Part shown: in pieces, positions 1-10,144 of the stretch
Position numbering within the stretch: position 1 is the first letter of the stretch
Layout of the letters: each line of letters starts with the position of its first letter
Origin: Vicia villosa
Taxonomy: Eukaryota; Streptophyta; Magnoliopsida; Fabales; Fabaceae
Direction of reading: 5' to 3'
DNA length: 64,000 nt
Assembly (NCBI RefSeq): GCF_029867415.1
Contig: NW_026706244.1
Location: 51,339-115,338, forward strand
Translations under genes and position numbers: made by a program
The notes under the pieces: model-generated
Seen by the model: only the letters and a program-made list of their open reading frames with translations
The model's database searches: none
What the model was told of the DNA's origin: nothing

Positions 1-2
1 TC

Positions 3-1406
3 ATTGGCACTAAGTGGGTATTCAGAAACAAGCTAAGCGAGAAGGGAGAAGTGGTAAGAAACAAAGCCAGACTGGTTGCTCAAGGTTATAGTCAGCAAGA
101 AGGGATTGACTATACAGAAACCTTTGCACCTGTGGCCAGGTTAGAATCTATTCGTCTATTAATTTCTTTTGCCACTCAACACAACATCACTCTTTATCAG
201 ATGGATGTTAAGAGTGCCTTCTTAAATGGTTACATAGATGAAGAAGTTTATGTCCATCAACCTCCTGGTTTTGAAGACTCCATGTCTCCAAATCATGTTT
301 TTAAATTAAAGAAATCATTATACGGATTGAAACAAGCTCCTAGAGCTTGGTATGAACGTTTGAGTTCTTTCCTTCTGGAAAATGGTTTCACTAGAGGAAA
401 AGTGGACACTACTCTCTTCTGTAAAACATTTAAAAAGGATATTTTAATTTGTCAAATATATGTTGATGATATTATCTTTGGAACATCTAATGCTACACTT
501 GGAAAGGAGTTTGCTGAGTCTATGCAGGCTGAATTTGAAATGAGCATGATGGGAGAACTCAAGTATTTCCTTGGGATTCAAATCAACCAAACTTCTGACG
601 GAACCTATGTTCATCAAACGAAGTATGTGAAAGAACTTCTGAAGAAATTTAATCTTTCTGAAAGCAAAGAAGCCAAAACTCCTATGCATCCAACATGTGT
701 CCTAGGTAAGGATGAGGTAAGTAAGAAGGTAGATCAGAAGTTGTACAGAGGTATGATTGAATCTCTTCTATATTTAACTGCTTCTAGACCTGACATTCTG
801 TTCAGTGTTTGTTTGTGTGCTAGATTCCAATCAGATCCGAGAGAATCTCATTTAACTGCGGTTAAGAGAATTCTGAGGTATCTGAAAGGTACTACTAATG
901 CTGGTTTAGTTTACAGAAGATCCAAAGATTACAACTTAGTAGGATTCTGTGATGCTGACTATGCTGGAGATAGAATAGAAAGGAAGAGCACTTCTGGAAG
1001 TTGTCAATTTCTTGGAAGTCATCTGATCTCATGGTACAGCAAGAAGCAAGCTACTATTGCCCTCTCAACAACAGAAGCAGAATATGTTGCTGTTGCTGGA
1101 TGTAGCACACAAATGCTCTGGATGAGAAGTCAGCTAGAAGATTATCAGATATATGAGAGTAACATTCCTATTTTTTGTGATAATACTTCTGCTATATGTT
1201 TATCTAAGAATCCTATCTTACATTCAAAAGCTAAACATATTGAGATTAAACATCATTTCATAAGGGACTATGTTCAGAAGGGTGTTATATCTTTAAACTT
1301 TGTAGATACAGACCATCAATGGGCTGATATCTTTACAAAACCCCTGGCTGAAGATAGGTTTAAGTTCATTCTGAAGAATATCAGTATGGATTTATGCCCA
1401 GAATGA
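3..1406 (+). CDS. pol: Ty1-copia pol C-terminus: reverse transcriptase and RNase H (5' partial)
   Basis: This encodes the part of a copia polyprotein that copies element RNA into DNA. The frame is open from base 3, so the start is cut by the window edge. Counting from the Met at 51: SLYGLKQAPRAW is at 89-100, the catalytic YVDD at 137-140, the RNase H motif CDADYAGD from 300, TTEAEYVA in the middle, and ADIFTKPL at 425-432. It ends at a TGA after CPE, as expected for the end of pol. There is no internal stop in the 1.4 kb, so this copy may have been active fairly recently. The missing region of element B (23325-31445) corresponds almost exactly to this segment. Confidence 0.93.
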   Translation: MGTKWVFRNKLSEKGEVVRNKARLVAQGYSQQEGIDYTETFAPVARLESIRLLISFATQHNITLYQMDVKSAFLNGYIDEEVYVHQPPGFEDSMSPNHVFKLKKSLYGLKQAPRAWYERLSSFLLENGFTRGKVDTTLFCKTFKKDILICQIYVDDIIFGTSNATLGKEFAESMQAEFEMSMMGELKYFLGIQINQTSDGTYVHQTKYVKELLKKFNLSESKEAKTPMHPTCVLGKDEVSKKVDQKLYRGMIESLLYLTASRPDILFSVCLCARFQSDPRESHLTAVKRILRYLKGTTNAGLVYRRSKDYNLVGFCDADYAGDRIERKSTSGSCQFLGSHLISWYSKKQATIALSTTEAEYVAVAGCSTQMLWMRSQLEDYQIYESNIPIFCDNTSAICLSKNPILHSKAKHIEIKHHFIRDYVQKGVISLNFVDTDHQWADIFTKPLAEDRFKFILKNISMDLCPE

Positions 1407-1880
1407 GAAGATGAGAAAATCTTATGTATGGCTATCTTCTGAAATGAGATTGGATTAATGTTTTATAAGAGGTTCTGTTTTTAAATCAATTAGAAGTAGT
1501 GACTCGTTTATTACTAACGTTTCATTGTCTAAGCTGATTCAAAATATCTTTTAAAGTAAAACAGCTGTATCTAGCTTTCCAGATGGTAACACGTGTCTAC
1601 CCTATTTGGACAAGCATGCGTGCAGTTGAGGAGGCGCCTTTCCTAGGTAACTGTTCTATCACTTCATTTGTCATAGTTTCTCTCTCCTCTTGTCACGTAA
1701 CATTAAATGCCATTCATCATTTCTTTTATTTTCTTTTTCGTTTTTATATCCGTCAAACGTTTCCCTTCCCTAGAACGTTTCCTTCCCCACATTTCCTCTA
1801 TTTATTTCTCCATTTCTTTGCATTCTTCAATCAATCTTTGCGAAAACCCTAGTTCATTCTTCATCGATCCAACGTTCATC
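1407..1880 (+). other. Post-pol spacer with promoter-like sequence
   Basis: No coding frame is convincing here. The spacer is T-rich and pyrimidine-rich and has a CTCTATTTATTT stretch near 1797 about 80 bp before an ATG at 1881. A similar spacer follows the pol remnant of element B (28150-28660), including the shared motif CACGTAACATTAAATGC. It may drive or lead into the env-like frame; this is inference. Confidence 0.4.
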
Positions 1881-2260
1881 ATGAATCCTTCGCCTAGTTC
1901 CCTTCATCAAAACTTTAAACCAGTTGAAGAAACTAAGTCTCAAAAGTGGCTGATCTATTTGAATAGAACGGATGGAAGGGTTAATCGGTTACAGGATGAG
2001 AAACATATCTCGGGATGGCATTCCAAGTTTTTCTCAAGTCAGATCTCTTCTTTGATGCTGTTATCAACATTTGTCCAAAGGAAGAAGACTTTCTTGAGAT
2101 ATTGGATGAAGTTAGGTTCCATAAGGACTTAACTTCTATGTTAAGGGAAAGCCCATCTGAGATTACGCTCTCTCCTGGTGAATTGTTCTCAGTTTCTCCT
2201 TTGTATTCATTTACTTCTTTCTCTGGGAGCTGCTCAGGCATGCAGAGTTTCAAGATTTGA
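1881..2260 (+). pseudogene. Sirevirus env-like ORF remnant
   Basis: Sireviruses often carry an extra ORF after pol, called env-like. Here an ATG at 1881 opens 83 codons (to 2132), and the reading continues in another frame from 2015 to 2260 with acidic, leucine-rich sequence (CPKEEDFLEILDEV). The two overlapping frames suggest one decayed ORF with a frameshift near 2020-2060. Element B has matching sequence around 28669-28911 (the shared stretch ATATCTCGGGATGGC lies in both). I see no signal peptide or transmembrane segment, so an envelope role is not supported by this copy. Confidence 0.45.
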
Positions 2261-2970
2261 TGACCAAGCAAGAGCAAGAACAACGCTGGGATTCATGATA
2301 TACTGGCTTAGATTAGGACTAGGCTAGGGTTGTAGTCTTTGTGTCCTTGTAGTTTTCTTTGCTTGTTGCACTTGTGTATCAGCATACATCTTCTGTAACT
2401 CTGTTTGGTTAATCAATGAAAAGCTTATTCTGCATAACTCTTGTACTTCTGCTTGTTTTATCAATGATTATTTGTTTTCTTTCCTTTGTCGAATGCTTAC
2501 ATCTGAATCTTTTACATTCTTTTTGATGTTATGACAAAAAGGGGGAGAAATAGTGATAAATGATTTGATTTATATTAGCAGTTGCTGGGAAGAAAGCCCC
2601 CACATTACTAACAGAAGCTGCAAGCTTCATATGTTTCTAAGTTGTGTTGTTGCAGGAATTGAAGATTCAAGATCAATAAGCAACAAGATGAATCAAGTTC
2701 TTGGATTCTTGAAGCAAGCTGAGTGCTATGAAGCTTCAGAATCAGAAGCAAGAAGGAAGAATGTTCAGATATTCTGATGATAGAATATGTTCTGATACAT
2801 TCTATATGGCTTATATGGCTCTGATACATATTATGTGTTCTGATTCATTCATGCTGACTATTGTCGTTTAGTTTTGTTCTGTAACATTTCAGGATGTAGA
2901 GATGCTCTGATGATGCTCTGGTACATTCAACAATGTTCTGATACAATCTAGCATGAAGTGATGTAAGAAG
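2261..2970 (+). other. Sirevirus 3' noncoding region
   Basis: This is noncoding sequence between the env-like remnant and the tandem array. It includes an extra purine tract ACAAAAAGGGGGAGA at about 2533-2547, with a counterpart in element B at 29096-29110, and several TCTGATACAT repeats. I see no gene. Confidence 0.6.
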
Positions 2971-3246
2971 AAATTCAAGCTCTGAAGCTGTCCGCTGGAA
3001 GCAGGAATCAGAAGCTGTGAATGTTCTGAGGATCTAAAGAAATTCAAGCTCTGAAGCTGTCCGTTGGAAGCAGGAATCAGAAGCTGTGAATGTTCTGAGG
3101 ATCTAAAGAAACTTAAGTTCTGAAGCTGTCCGATGGAAGCAGGAATCAGAAGCTGTGAATGTTCTGAGGATCTAAAGAAATTCAATGTTCTGAAGCTATC
3201 CTATGGAAGCAGAAATCAGAAGCAGTGAATGTTCTGAAGTTCAAGC
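2971..3246 (+). repeat. 69-bp tandem repeat, 4 units
   Basis: Units start at 2971, 3040, 3109 and 3178, spaced exactly 69 bp. Each contains GAAGCTGTCC, GGAAGCAG, AATCAGAAGC and GTGAATGTTCTGA. The fourth unit is the most diverged. Element B has a related array of about five 70-71 bp units at 29681-30028. Such arrays before the polypurine tract are typical of Sirevirus 3' regions; the function is unknown. Confidence 0.9.
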
Positions 3247-3315
3247 ATATGTGAACGTCTCTACTGAAATACTCAGGGAAGTCTTTTATTTATAAAATTC
3301 TTCTAGTATTAATTT

Positions 3316-3365
3316 CAGGGGGAGATTATTCATCTCAGGGGGAGATTGTTAATCTCAGGGGGAGA
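3316..3365 (+). repeat. Three purine tracts spaced by 20 bp
   Basis: CAGGGGGAGA occurs at 3316, 3336 and 3356, a period of exactly 20 bp. The same triplet with the same spacing is in element B at 30091, 30111 and 30131. They resemble the terminal polypurine tract and lie about 110-160 bp before it. Confidence 0.85.
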
Positions 3366-3474
3366 CACATTCACATTATGTTTATATGCTTATGCTATAA
3401 CTGTGTAATTGTCTTTTGCCGTCTGTTATTCTGATTGCAAATTCATATCATTTATATATGTTTTTGTCATCATC

Positions 3475-3488
3475 AAAAAGGGGGAGAT
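3475..3488 (+). other. Polypurine tract of Sirevirus A
   Basis: AAAAAGGGGGAGAT lies directly before the LTR start TGTTAGAAC. This is the expected primer for plus-strand DNA synthesis and matches the tract of element B at 30241-30254. Confidence 0.9.
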
Positions 3489-4439
3489 TGTTAGAACAAG
3501 AATTGTTCTGATCAATAATCTTAGTTTTGATGATAACAATGTATATGAATTTTGCTCAAGATAATGTGGTACTCTAATCCTATGCAATTTCCCTTTCAGG
3601 AAATATATAAAGAGTATGCACAAATCAGCGCTAAGAAGCTTTGACTCAGAAGGTTCAGTATGCAACTTCAGCACATGTTCTGGCAAGACATCAGAAGATG
3701 GTCAAGCAGAATCAGAACATGGTCTATTAGAAGCATTAGAAGAACTTGAGTTCAGAAGCAGAAGCACTGAAGTCATGGAATCACGCTCAGAAGCATATCA
3801 AGATCAGAAGATCAGAAGATGCTCTGCACCAAGTTGTTTGTACTCTGATGATTTTCAACGTAGTATTTACAAAGAACAAATAAGAATCAAGTACTAGATG
3901 GCAGGCTACGCTGACTGACAAAAGGAACGTTAGAAGCTATTAAAGGCAATGTCAGTAGTCACAGCAAAAGCAAGGCTCGAGGTAGTTGCCAAAACAGTGA
4001 AACATTAAATGCAATGCTGTACGGAATACGCAAAGCATTAAATGCTCCCAACGGTCATCTTCTCAAACGCCTATATAAATGAAGTTCTGATGAGAAGCAA
4101 GGTCACCAATTCTTAACAATTTCTGTAAATATTAACTTGCTGAAACGCTGTTCAACTCAAAGCTCAGAAACTTCATCTTCAACCTCACTACATTGCTGTT
4201 ATAATATATTAGTGAGATTAAGCTTAAACGTTAAGAGAAATATCACTGTTGTGATTATAGCTTTTCAGAAGCAATTGTAATACTCTTAGAATTGATTACA
4301 TTAATTTGTAAGTAACTAGAGTGATCAAGTGTTGATCAGGATACTCTAGGAAGTCTTAGCTTGTGTCTAAGCAGTTGTAATTAGAGCGATCACGTGGTGG
4401 TCAGGATACTCTAAGAAAGTCTTAGCTTGTGTCTAAGCA
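3489..4439 (+). repeat. 3' LTR of Sirevirus A, truncated
   Basis: It starts TGTTAGAACAAG like the LTRs of element B and can be followed along their length (CATTAAATGC motifs, the CTATATAAATGAAG TATA-like stretch near 4071, then repeated AGAGTGATCA and GTCTTAGC motifs). It breaks off at GTCTAAGCA around 4439. About the last 200 bp present in element B, including the AATCCCCCCCTTTCTAAG end, are missing. Confidence 0.88.
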
Positions 4440-4750
4440 ATAGCAGAATCGTTATCAACAGGATCCAGAGTGAATGTGAATCTGCATTTATTATGTGGGT
4501 GTGTGTAAGAGCTCATAGCTATTTGAAAATGAATGAAAGCAAAGAAAGAAAAAGGATCACAAAATTTGAATATGCAAACGTCCCATGATTTTATTGAATG
4601 AACATGATCATGATATGACAAACCCTTATAAAAAGGACCAGTGTGCTTCGGGCAAGGCACACGACTTTCAAGTTCAAGGTTCGATAGTACAGGAACCATT
4701 TTTATCTTTGCACATATAAACAACGAAAACAGGAAATTGCATTTACTCTT
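4440..4750 (-). other. Putative Ogre intron and following region, truncated
   Basis: Downstream of the protease linker the frame ends at GAG TAA ATG (about 4743-4751), which also reads as a splice donor A/GTAAATG. In the Ogre family an intron between protease and RT is established. The sequence after it is T-rich, with a CAAATAG acceptor-like site near 4519-4525. No RT motif is present before the break at 4440. The exact splice sites are inference. Confidence 0.45.
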
Positions 4751-5651
4751 GATCAAAGGAGATCACATCCTCAGCTTCCCAGTTGTTCAATCCATTGTTG
4801 TGAGCAGGGAGTATCCAGCTGCTCCAGTTGCAGTTGTCTTCTTCGTCTTCCACAGCATTGATTTCTTTGGTGGGGAAATGAGTTGTTGATCCTTCGGGAT
4901 GAGCAAGATACTCTGCTGGATACGAGAGCCCAGGCTGAGATACTTCTGTTGGCTGAGCGAGATACCCGATAAGATTGTCCCATCCAGTTGGAATGATGTC
5001 TTTGAAGGAGACTTGTGCATTCTGGGGAGCAGCGTACTGCATCAGGAAATCATTCTCATTATTTGGTGTTTCCCAGACTTCTTCAGGAGCGACAGGGCTT
5101 GTGAATGTCATATTGTCTTCGAAATGGTTGTCCCATCCAGTTGGGGTGATGTCTTCAATAGCGATCTGCGAGCTCAGGGGAGCAGAATGCTTCACCATAA
5201 AGTCATACTTACCACTTGGTTCTCCTAGTGTATCCCAAACTTCTTTTGGACTAGGTGGGCTTTGGTATTGCTCAGTAATGGAACTTGTGAAACTTTTGCA
5301 ATCTTCAAACTGATCACCTCATCCAGTTGGGGCAATGTCTTCCATGGTAATAAAAGAACTCTGAGGTGCAGTGTATTTTACTAGAAAATCATACCCGCCG
5401 CTTGGTTCTCCCAAAGTATCCCAAACTTCCATGGAAACAGGTGGAATTTCATTTGGATATTGCTGAATAATATGGTTCAAAAACACTCCATCGTCTTCAA
5501 TAACATTCACTCCTTGGCTGATGAAATGTGACATTAATCCTTCGGAACGAGGACTTTGATCGTTCTTTTGAGTTCCATCAGCATAGCCCAGACCTAGCTT
5601 ATCGAACTTGTAAGGTACATCGAGGAGCTGTCCCCCATACTGTGCAACCAC
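4743..5651 (-). pseudogene. Ogre protease-RT linker with three ~55-60-residue repeats
   Basis: This stretch joins protease to the intron. It is read in three shifted frames (5651-5319, about 5330-5200, and 5198-4743), so it has at least two frameshifts. Three protein repeats can be seen. Each has the pattern EVWDT/ETP, then YDFLVKY or NDFLMQY, then APQ or APL, then a D-I block ending PTGWD. Their DNA cores lie at about 5332-5440, 5148-5256 and 4995-5097. The last frame ends WEAEDVISFDQE at the probable intron donor. I recognise no domain in the repeat. Confidence 0.6.
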
Positions 5652-7119
5652 CTTCTTCGATCACAGCTTTGGCATCTTTGAGAGAAGCCATAGTTGGAGT
5701 TACTTTTGTAGCAGGAGTAGCAGAAATATGTTTGGCAGTAGAGACATCTGGAGGGACCACCTCAAAAGATTGGCAGGGAGTTTCGATGAATTCTCCATCC
5801 ATCTCAACATACTTGGAGTTGCTCAGGTGGCTAACCACATATTCTTCTTCGCCATAAACTGTGACGACCTTGCCTTTTACCGGATACTTTAACTTCTGAT
5901 GCGGGGTAGAAGTTACAGCGCTTGCCTCATGTATCCAAGGGCGTCCTAGTAAACAGGAATATGCTGGGTGAATTTCCATTACGTAAAAGGTAGAGTCAAA
6001 GATCTGAGAGCCCACTCTGATTGGGAGCTTCACCTTTCCGTACACTGTTCTTGTTGACCCGTCGAAGGCTCTTACCACAACATCGCTTGGTTGCAACACA
6101 ACTCCTTCGAAGTCAAGTTTTTCCAGTACCGCTTTTGGTAACACGTTCAAAGAGGAACCGTTGTCTACCAGCACATGAGACAGAGTGGTGTCGTTACATT
6201 CAATAGAGATGTGCAGGGCTTTATTGTGATTTTTCCCAGCAGGGGTTAAATCAGCATCAGAGAAACCGAGACCGTTATTGACTGTTAGACTGGCAACACA
6301 ATTTTCGAATTGATCAACTGAAATCTCCTGTGGTACATGAGCAGCTTTCAGGAACTTCATCAGGGCCTTGGCATGAGCTTCTGAATATTTTAGCAGAGAC
6401 AACATTGAGATTTTTGAAGCAGCGTGCCCCAGTTGTTCGACAATATTGTAATCACTTTTGCAGATGATTTTCAATATTTCCTCCATTTCTTGCTTCGACG
6501 GATCTTCAATATTGACTTCCACCGGTATTTGAACTGGTTCAACTAGTGGCTCTTTGCCTCGAGCATTGATATCTTGATTAGGAACTGGGACCTGGACTGG
6601 ATTAGTAGCAACATTTGGAGAAATTTCTGGTGAAAAGATCCTTCCACTTCTCGTAATCTTACTAGTACCCACAATATTATCAACAGTTGGAGTAGTAAAA
6701 TTCATGGCCTCTTCAGTCAGGGTATCTTGTTTAACTCCATGGACATAAACATTAGTGTCATAACTCCACGGGACAGCTTTGTCTGAGGAGTATGGAAATG
6801 GAGCCGGACTGGTGATGATTACAGATGCCACTTTGGGTGCAGCAGAAATTTTGAAAGGGGTTTTGGTAGGGATTTTCAATGGTATGTTAGAAACCACTGA
6901 GACGTCCTCTATTCTCATCCCATTTGAAAAAACTTCGCATAAATAGTCCATAGAAGGGAGCCTTTCAAACAAAATGATACGGCGATCCATCCACTTTTGA
7001 ATTCCTATTTTCAGGTTCTCACAACCATTGGGTAGGTGTGCACAATAAAAGCAATCAGGGTCACAACCTGGAAAGTAACCAGCTCGGATTAGCTTTCTTT
7101 TGACTTCAAGGAGCGGAGT
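5599..7119 (-). pseudogene. Ogre aspartic protease region
   Basis: This encodes a retropepsin-like protease that would cut the gag-pol precursor. Counting from the Met at 6990, the catalytic motif LVDNGSS has its Asp at 276, followed by a flap-like region (YGKVKLPIRVG) and CLLGRPW, which is the usual C-terminal LLGRxWI signature. The frame is the same as gag and runs open from 7117, after a TAA at 7120-7122. The frame is lost near 5620-5600, where the linker continues in another frame. Confidence 0.85.
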
Positions 7120-8562
7120 TTACAATTCTCTCACATCATAGATATAAACAGTGTCTAGGATAGCATTAACGGTCTTGTCGTGCTTTGGCATAGGTGCAGT
7201 GATGACATTTGAAGTCTCTGGAGGATCGAACTCAATTTCCCCAGCATCTATCATGTCTTGTATTTTATTTTTCAGGGCCCAACAGTGATCTGCGTCATGT
7301 CCTGGACAATTGGAATGGTATGCACATGTTGCATCAGGGCGATAACTCGGAGAGGAAGTGTTGACATTCTTTAGAGGATCTTTCAATGTGATCAGATTTG
7401 CTTTTAACAAGTGCTGCAATGCTTGAGAGATTGGCATATTGATTCTGGTGAAGTTTCTTCTTGGTGCATCTGGTCGACGCGTATACTTCGGCGGTTGATC
7501 TTTTTGAGGTGCAGATGCAGAGATCAGAACAACCCCTACAGATTGGTGATGCTCACTTTTGCGACCTTTCTGACTATGCATTGTATTGACTTCGTTTCTC
7601 CCACTGATGGGCCTTTTTGTAGTACCAGAGGAGGAGCCTATTTGAATTTTTCCACTTTGAATACCATTTTCGACACGCTCTCCAGTTAATATCAGGTCAG
7701 TGAAACCTGATGATGAGCTTCCCAGCAAATGACTATAGAAAGGGCCAGTTAAAGTGCCCATGAACATGTCGACCAACTCGCGATCAGATAAGGGTGGTTG
7801 AACCCTTCCAGCTAGATCTCTCCACTTTTGTGCATACCCTTTGAAACTTTCTTTTGGTGCCATAGACATGCCCCACAGTTGAGTACGGGTTGGTGCAAGG
7901 TCAGCATTGTATTGATATTGTTTATAGAAAGCAGCAGCCAAATCTTCCTAGGTGTGAACTTTTGTACTTTCCAGCTGGTAGTACCACTCGAGTTGTGTAC
8001 CTGACAGACTTTCCTGGAAGAAATGAATCCACAATTTGTTATCTGCTGTATGAGGTAGTATCTTCCTTACATAGGACCTCAGATGCAGTTTTGGGCAAGA
8101 AACTCCATTATACTTTGCAAAGACAGGAACTTTGAATTTTGGAGGGATAAAAATATCTGAGACTAGCCCAAGGTCATTGAAGTCTAAACCAGGTATTTTT
8201 TGTATCTCCATAGCTTTCATGCGTTCTTCCAACAGCTGGTATTTGTCATCACCCTGCTCGTCTTCGGAATGATAATCTTCTTCGTTAGAAGAGAGGGAGG
8301 GTTTGGCAGAACCATGGTTGCTGTGATTGTCTTCTCGATCACCTTCACCGATTATTTCAGGGATCGGTGCCTTTTTGGACCTCTTGACTGGGATTTTGAC
8401 CTTCCTTGCAAGGTGACTTAAGCCTGCAGATCCTTTGGTCTTCTTTTTCTTCTTGATTATCAGGGCTTTCAGTTCTTGTTGCCCCTTTGTTAGCTCCAGA
8501 ATTGCTACCTGAACTTGGGCGTTCTGTGCTTCGAGATTCTTGACGCTTGTTTCGGAATCCAT
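7120..8562 (-). pseudogene. gag: Ogre gag (nonsense-mutated)
   Basis: Gag forms the particle and packages element RNA. I take the start at the Met at 8562 (MDSETSVKNLEAQ), which opens a coiled-coil-like segment; an in-frame Met at 8607 is possible. The retrotransposon gag domain spans the stop at 7948-7950 (KLWIHFFQESLSGTQLEWY before it, MAPKESFKGYAQKWRDLAGRV after it). A zinc-knuckle-like CAYHSNCPGHDADHC lies at about 7343-7299, followed by LKNKIQDMIDAGEI, typical of Ogre gag. The two halves are in the same frame, so one TAG at a conserved Trp position broke it. Confidence 0.88.
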
Positions 8563-8788
8563 CTCTTCTAACTGCAATAAACAACGAGGAGATGAGAAAC
8601 CCATCATGTGAACCTGTTATGCAATGTTTATGAATGAAATGCATATGCAATGTTTTCAAGGATCTTATTTAGATTTGTTAAAACAAAAGAGAAACAAACA
8701 TTTATTAGTCAAACAACTTATTTCCTTTTTTCTTTTTCTTTTTTTATTTTTTTTTCGGCTTTACAAAATAAAGAAAATAAAGGATTCC

Positions 8789-10144
8789 TCAAGCCTCCCA
8801 TGGACGCTTTCTCTTCGCACCTAGGAACGTGTTGATCTGCTGTTCTTCCTGGAGTTGTCTGGTGAGCTCCAACACTTTCCTCTCATAGTCTTGACAGTGT
8901 GCTTTGAAGGTGTCTCTTTCTTCTCTTAGTTGAACCCAAGATTTCTGCAGCTCTTCCAGGTCAGTTGGCATGTCCGGATGTAGAATAACTCGAGGTTCAC
9001 TCCCTTCGACTTCTGGCTCAATAGTCACAGGTAGAATAGCAGGATATGGCATGATGAGTTTCTGAGCACGAGCCCGCACCCATTTGAGGTAAGGCTCCAT
9101 GGGAATAGAGTTCCATTGTCCTAAAGTCTTGCTTTCTACTTTGTAGACACTGCCCCACGCATGTATAAACCTTCGTCGATATCTTTGGGAATCGTCTTCG
9201 TAGTCGAACACAATGCCACGAATAATCATGTCATGAGGACCGTTTCTTCGTGCATATCCAAATTGGCGCAAAGCTAAAGAGGGGTTGTAAGTGATGCCTC
9301 CCCTGATGCCAAGGAGTGGCACATTATGGTACTCTCCACAATGGTCAATGATAGTAATGTCTCTTTGAAAGAATTTGTTCCACCGGATATCTGAATGAGA
9401 CAAAGACATAATCCTGCGAGACCATTGCATCCTTTGTTCATTTCTCAACACTGATCGGGGAAGGTGTAATGTGAACCATCTAGCCAGCAGTGGTACACAG
9501 CACATAAGAGTTCCTCGTTTTTCCATGGTACGAGTGTGTAAAGAATGTAGTATGTCTCCCAGCAAGGTAGGTACCGGGTTGCGGGTTAAGAAAATGTTGA
9601 TAATGTGTATACTTATGAACTGGTCGGGATTAGGGAATAAAACCAACCCATAGATCAAAAGAGCCACAACTTCCTCAAAAGCTAGGTAACTTCTGTTTTT
9701 TAGTAGTAATCGAGCCTTTTCCATTAAGAACTTAGCAAGCAAACCCTTGACTCCACTTTTTGTTTCCCAATTGGACTCGATTTCTGACTTTCGCAAATGT
9801 AAGGCAGCAACAATGATTTTAGGTTTTGGAATCTTTTCTAAACCAGTGAAAGGTAATTGATCTCGAACAGGTAACCCAATCAGTTCAGAGAACTCTTCCA
9901 AAGTGGGTACTAACTGGTAATCAGGAAATGTAAAACAATGATGTTCGGGATCAAAGAACTGGAAAAGGACCCGTATCATGTCTTCTTCAAATTTTGAGGT
10001 AACCAAATGGAGTAGGTGACCGTGCTTTTCAGTGAATTGAGCATTTTTGGGAAATTCTGATATTAAATCCTTTAATTCAGATGGTACTGTCAAGATGTTG
10101 ATTCGGATATAATCTCTGGTAGCGGGAGCCATTACCTGCAACAA
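8789..10144 (-). CDS. Ogre ORF1, plant-mobile-domain-like protein
   Basis: This is the extra ORF that Ogre elements carry between the LTR and gag; its role is unknown. It is intact here, with 451 codons from the Met at 10144, or 447 from a Met at 10132 (MAPATRDY) that I think more likely. Residues 71-93 contain FTFPDYQLVPTLEEF followed by a GLP motif. This resembles the F-x-x-P...PTL...GL signature of plant mobile domain proteins. The C-terminal 70 residues look like a coiled coil (LEELQKSWVQLREERDTF and LTRQLQEEQQ). The family name (DUF7745/PMD-like) is from memory of similar legume proteins. It is the only uninterrupted long frame of this Ogre copy. Confidence 0.8.
   Translation of the reverse strand: MLQVMAPATRDYIRINILTVPSELKDLISEFPKNAQFTEKHGHLLHLVTSKFEEDMIRVLFQFFDPEHHCFTFPDYQLVPTLEEFSELIGLPVRDQLPFTGLEKIPKPKIIVAALHLRKSEIESNWETKSGVKGLLAKFLMEKARLLLKNRSYLAFEEVVALLIYGLVLFPNPDQFISIHIINIFLTRNPVPTLLGDILHSLHTRTMEKRGTLMCCVPLLARWFTLHLPRSVLRNEQRMQWSRRIMSLSHSDIRWNKFFQRDITIIDHCGEYHNVPLLGIRGGITYNPSLALRQFGYARRNGPHDMIIRGIVFDYEDDSQRYRRRFIHAWGSVYKVESKTLGQWNSIPMEPYLKWVRARAQKLIMPYPAILPVTIEPEVEGSEPRVILHPDMPTDLEELQKSWVQLREERDTFKAHCQDYERKVLELTRQLQEEQQINTFLGAKRKRPWEA

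Larger units (their letters stand above)
1..4439 (+). mobile_element. Sirevirus-type Ty1-copia retrotransposon A, 3' part
   Basis: This is the 3' part of a Sirevirus (Maximus/SIRE lineage) element; its 5' LTR, gag, protease and integrase lie left of the window. In order it holds RT-RNase H, an env-like remnant, a 69-bp tandem array, three spaced purine tracts, the terminal polypurine tract and a 3' LTR. The order matches the complete element at 23325-31445, and multiplied purine tracts are a known Sirevirus hallmark. The 3' LTR stops at about 4439, where Ogre sequence begins without a target duplication, so the end was lost by deletion or recombination. Confidence 0.9.

Noticed and set aside
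1881..2260. True envelope protein in Sirevirus A
   Set aside because: No signal peptide, transmembrane segment or long frame; env-like is only a positional name here.
2889..3185. Antisense frame of 98 codons with 23-residue repeats over the Sirevirus A tandem array
   Set aside because: The period 69 is a multiple of three, so any open frame repeats itself. The array in element B has 70-71-bp units that destroy such a frame, so it is not a conserved protein.
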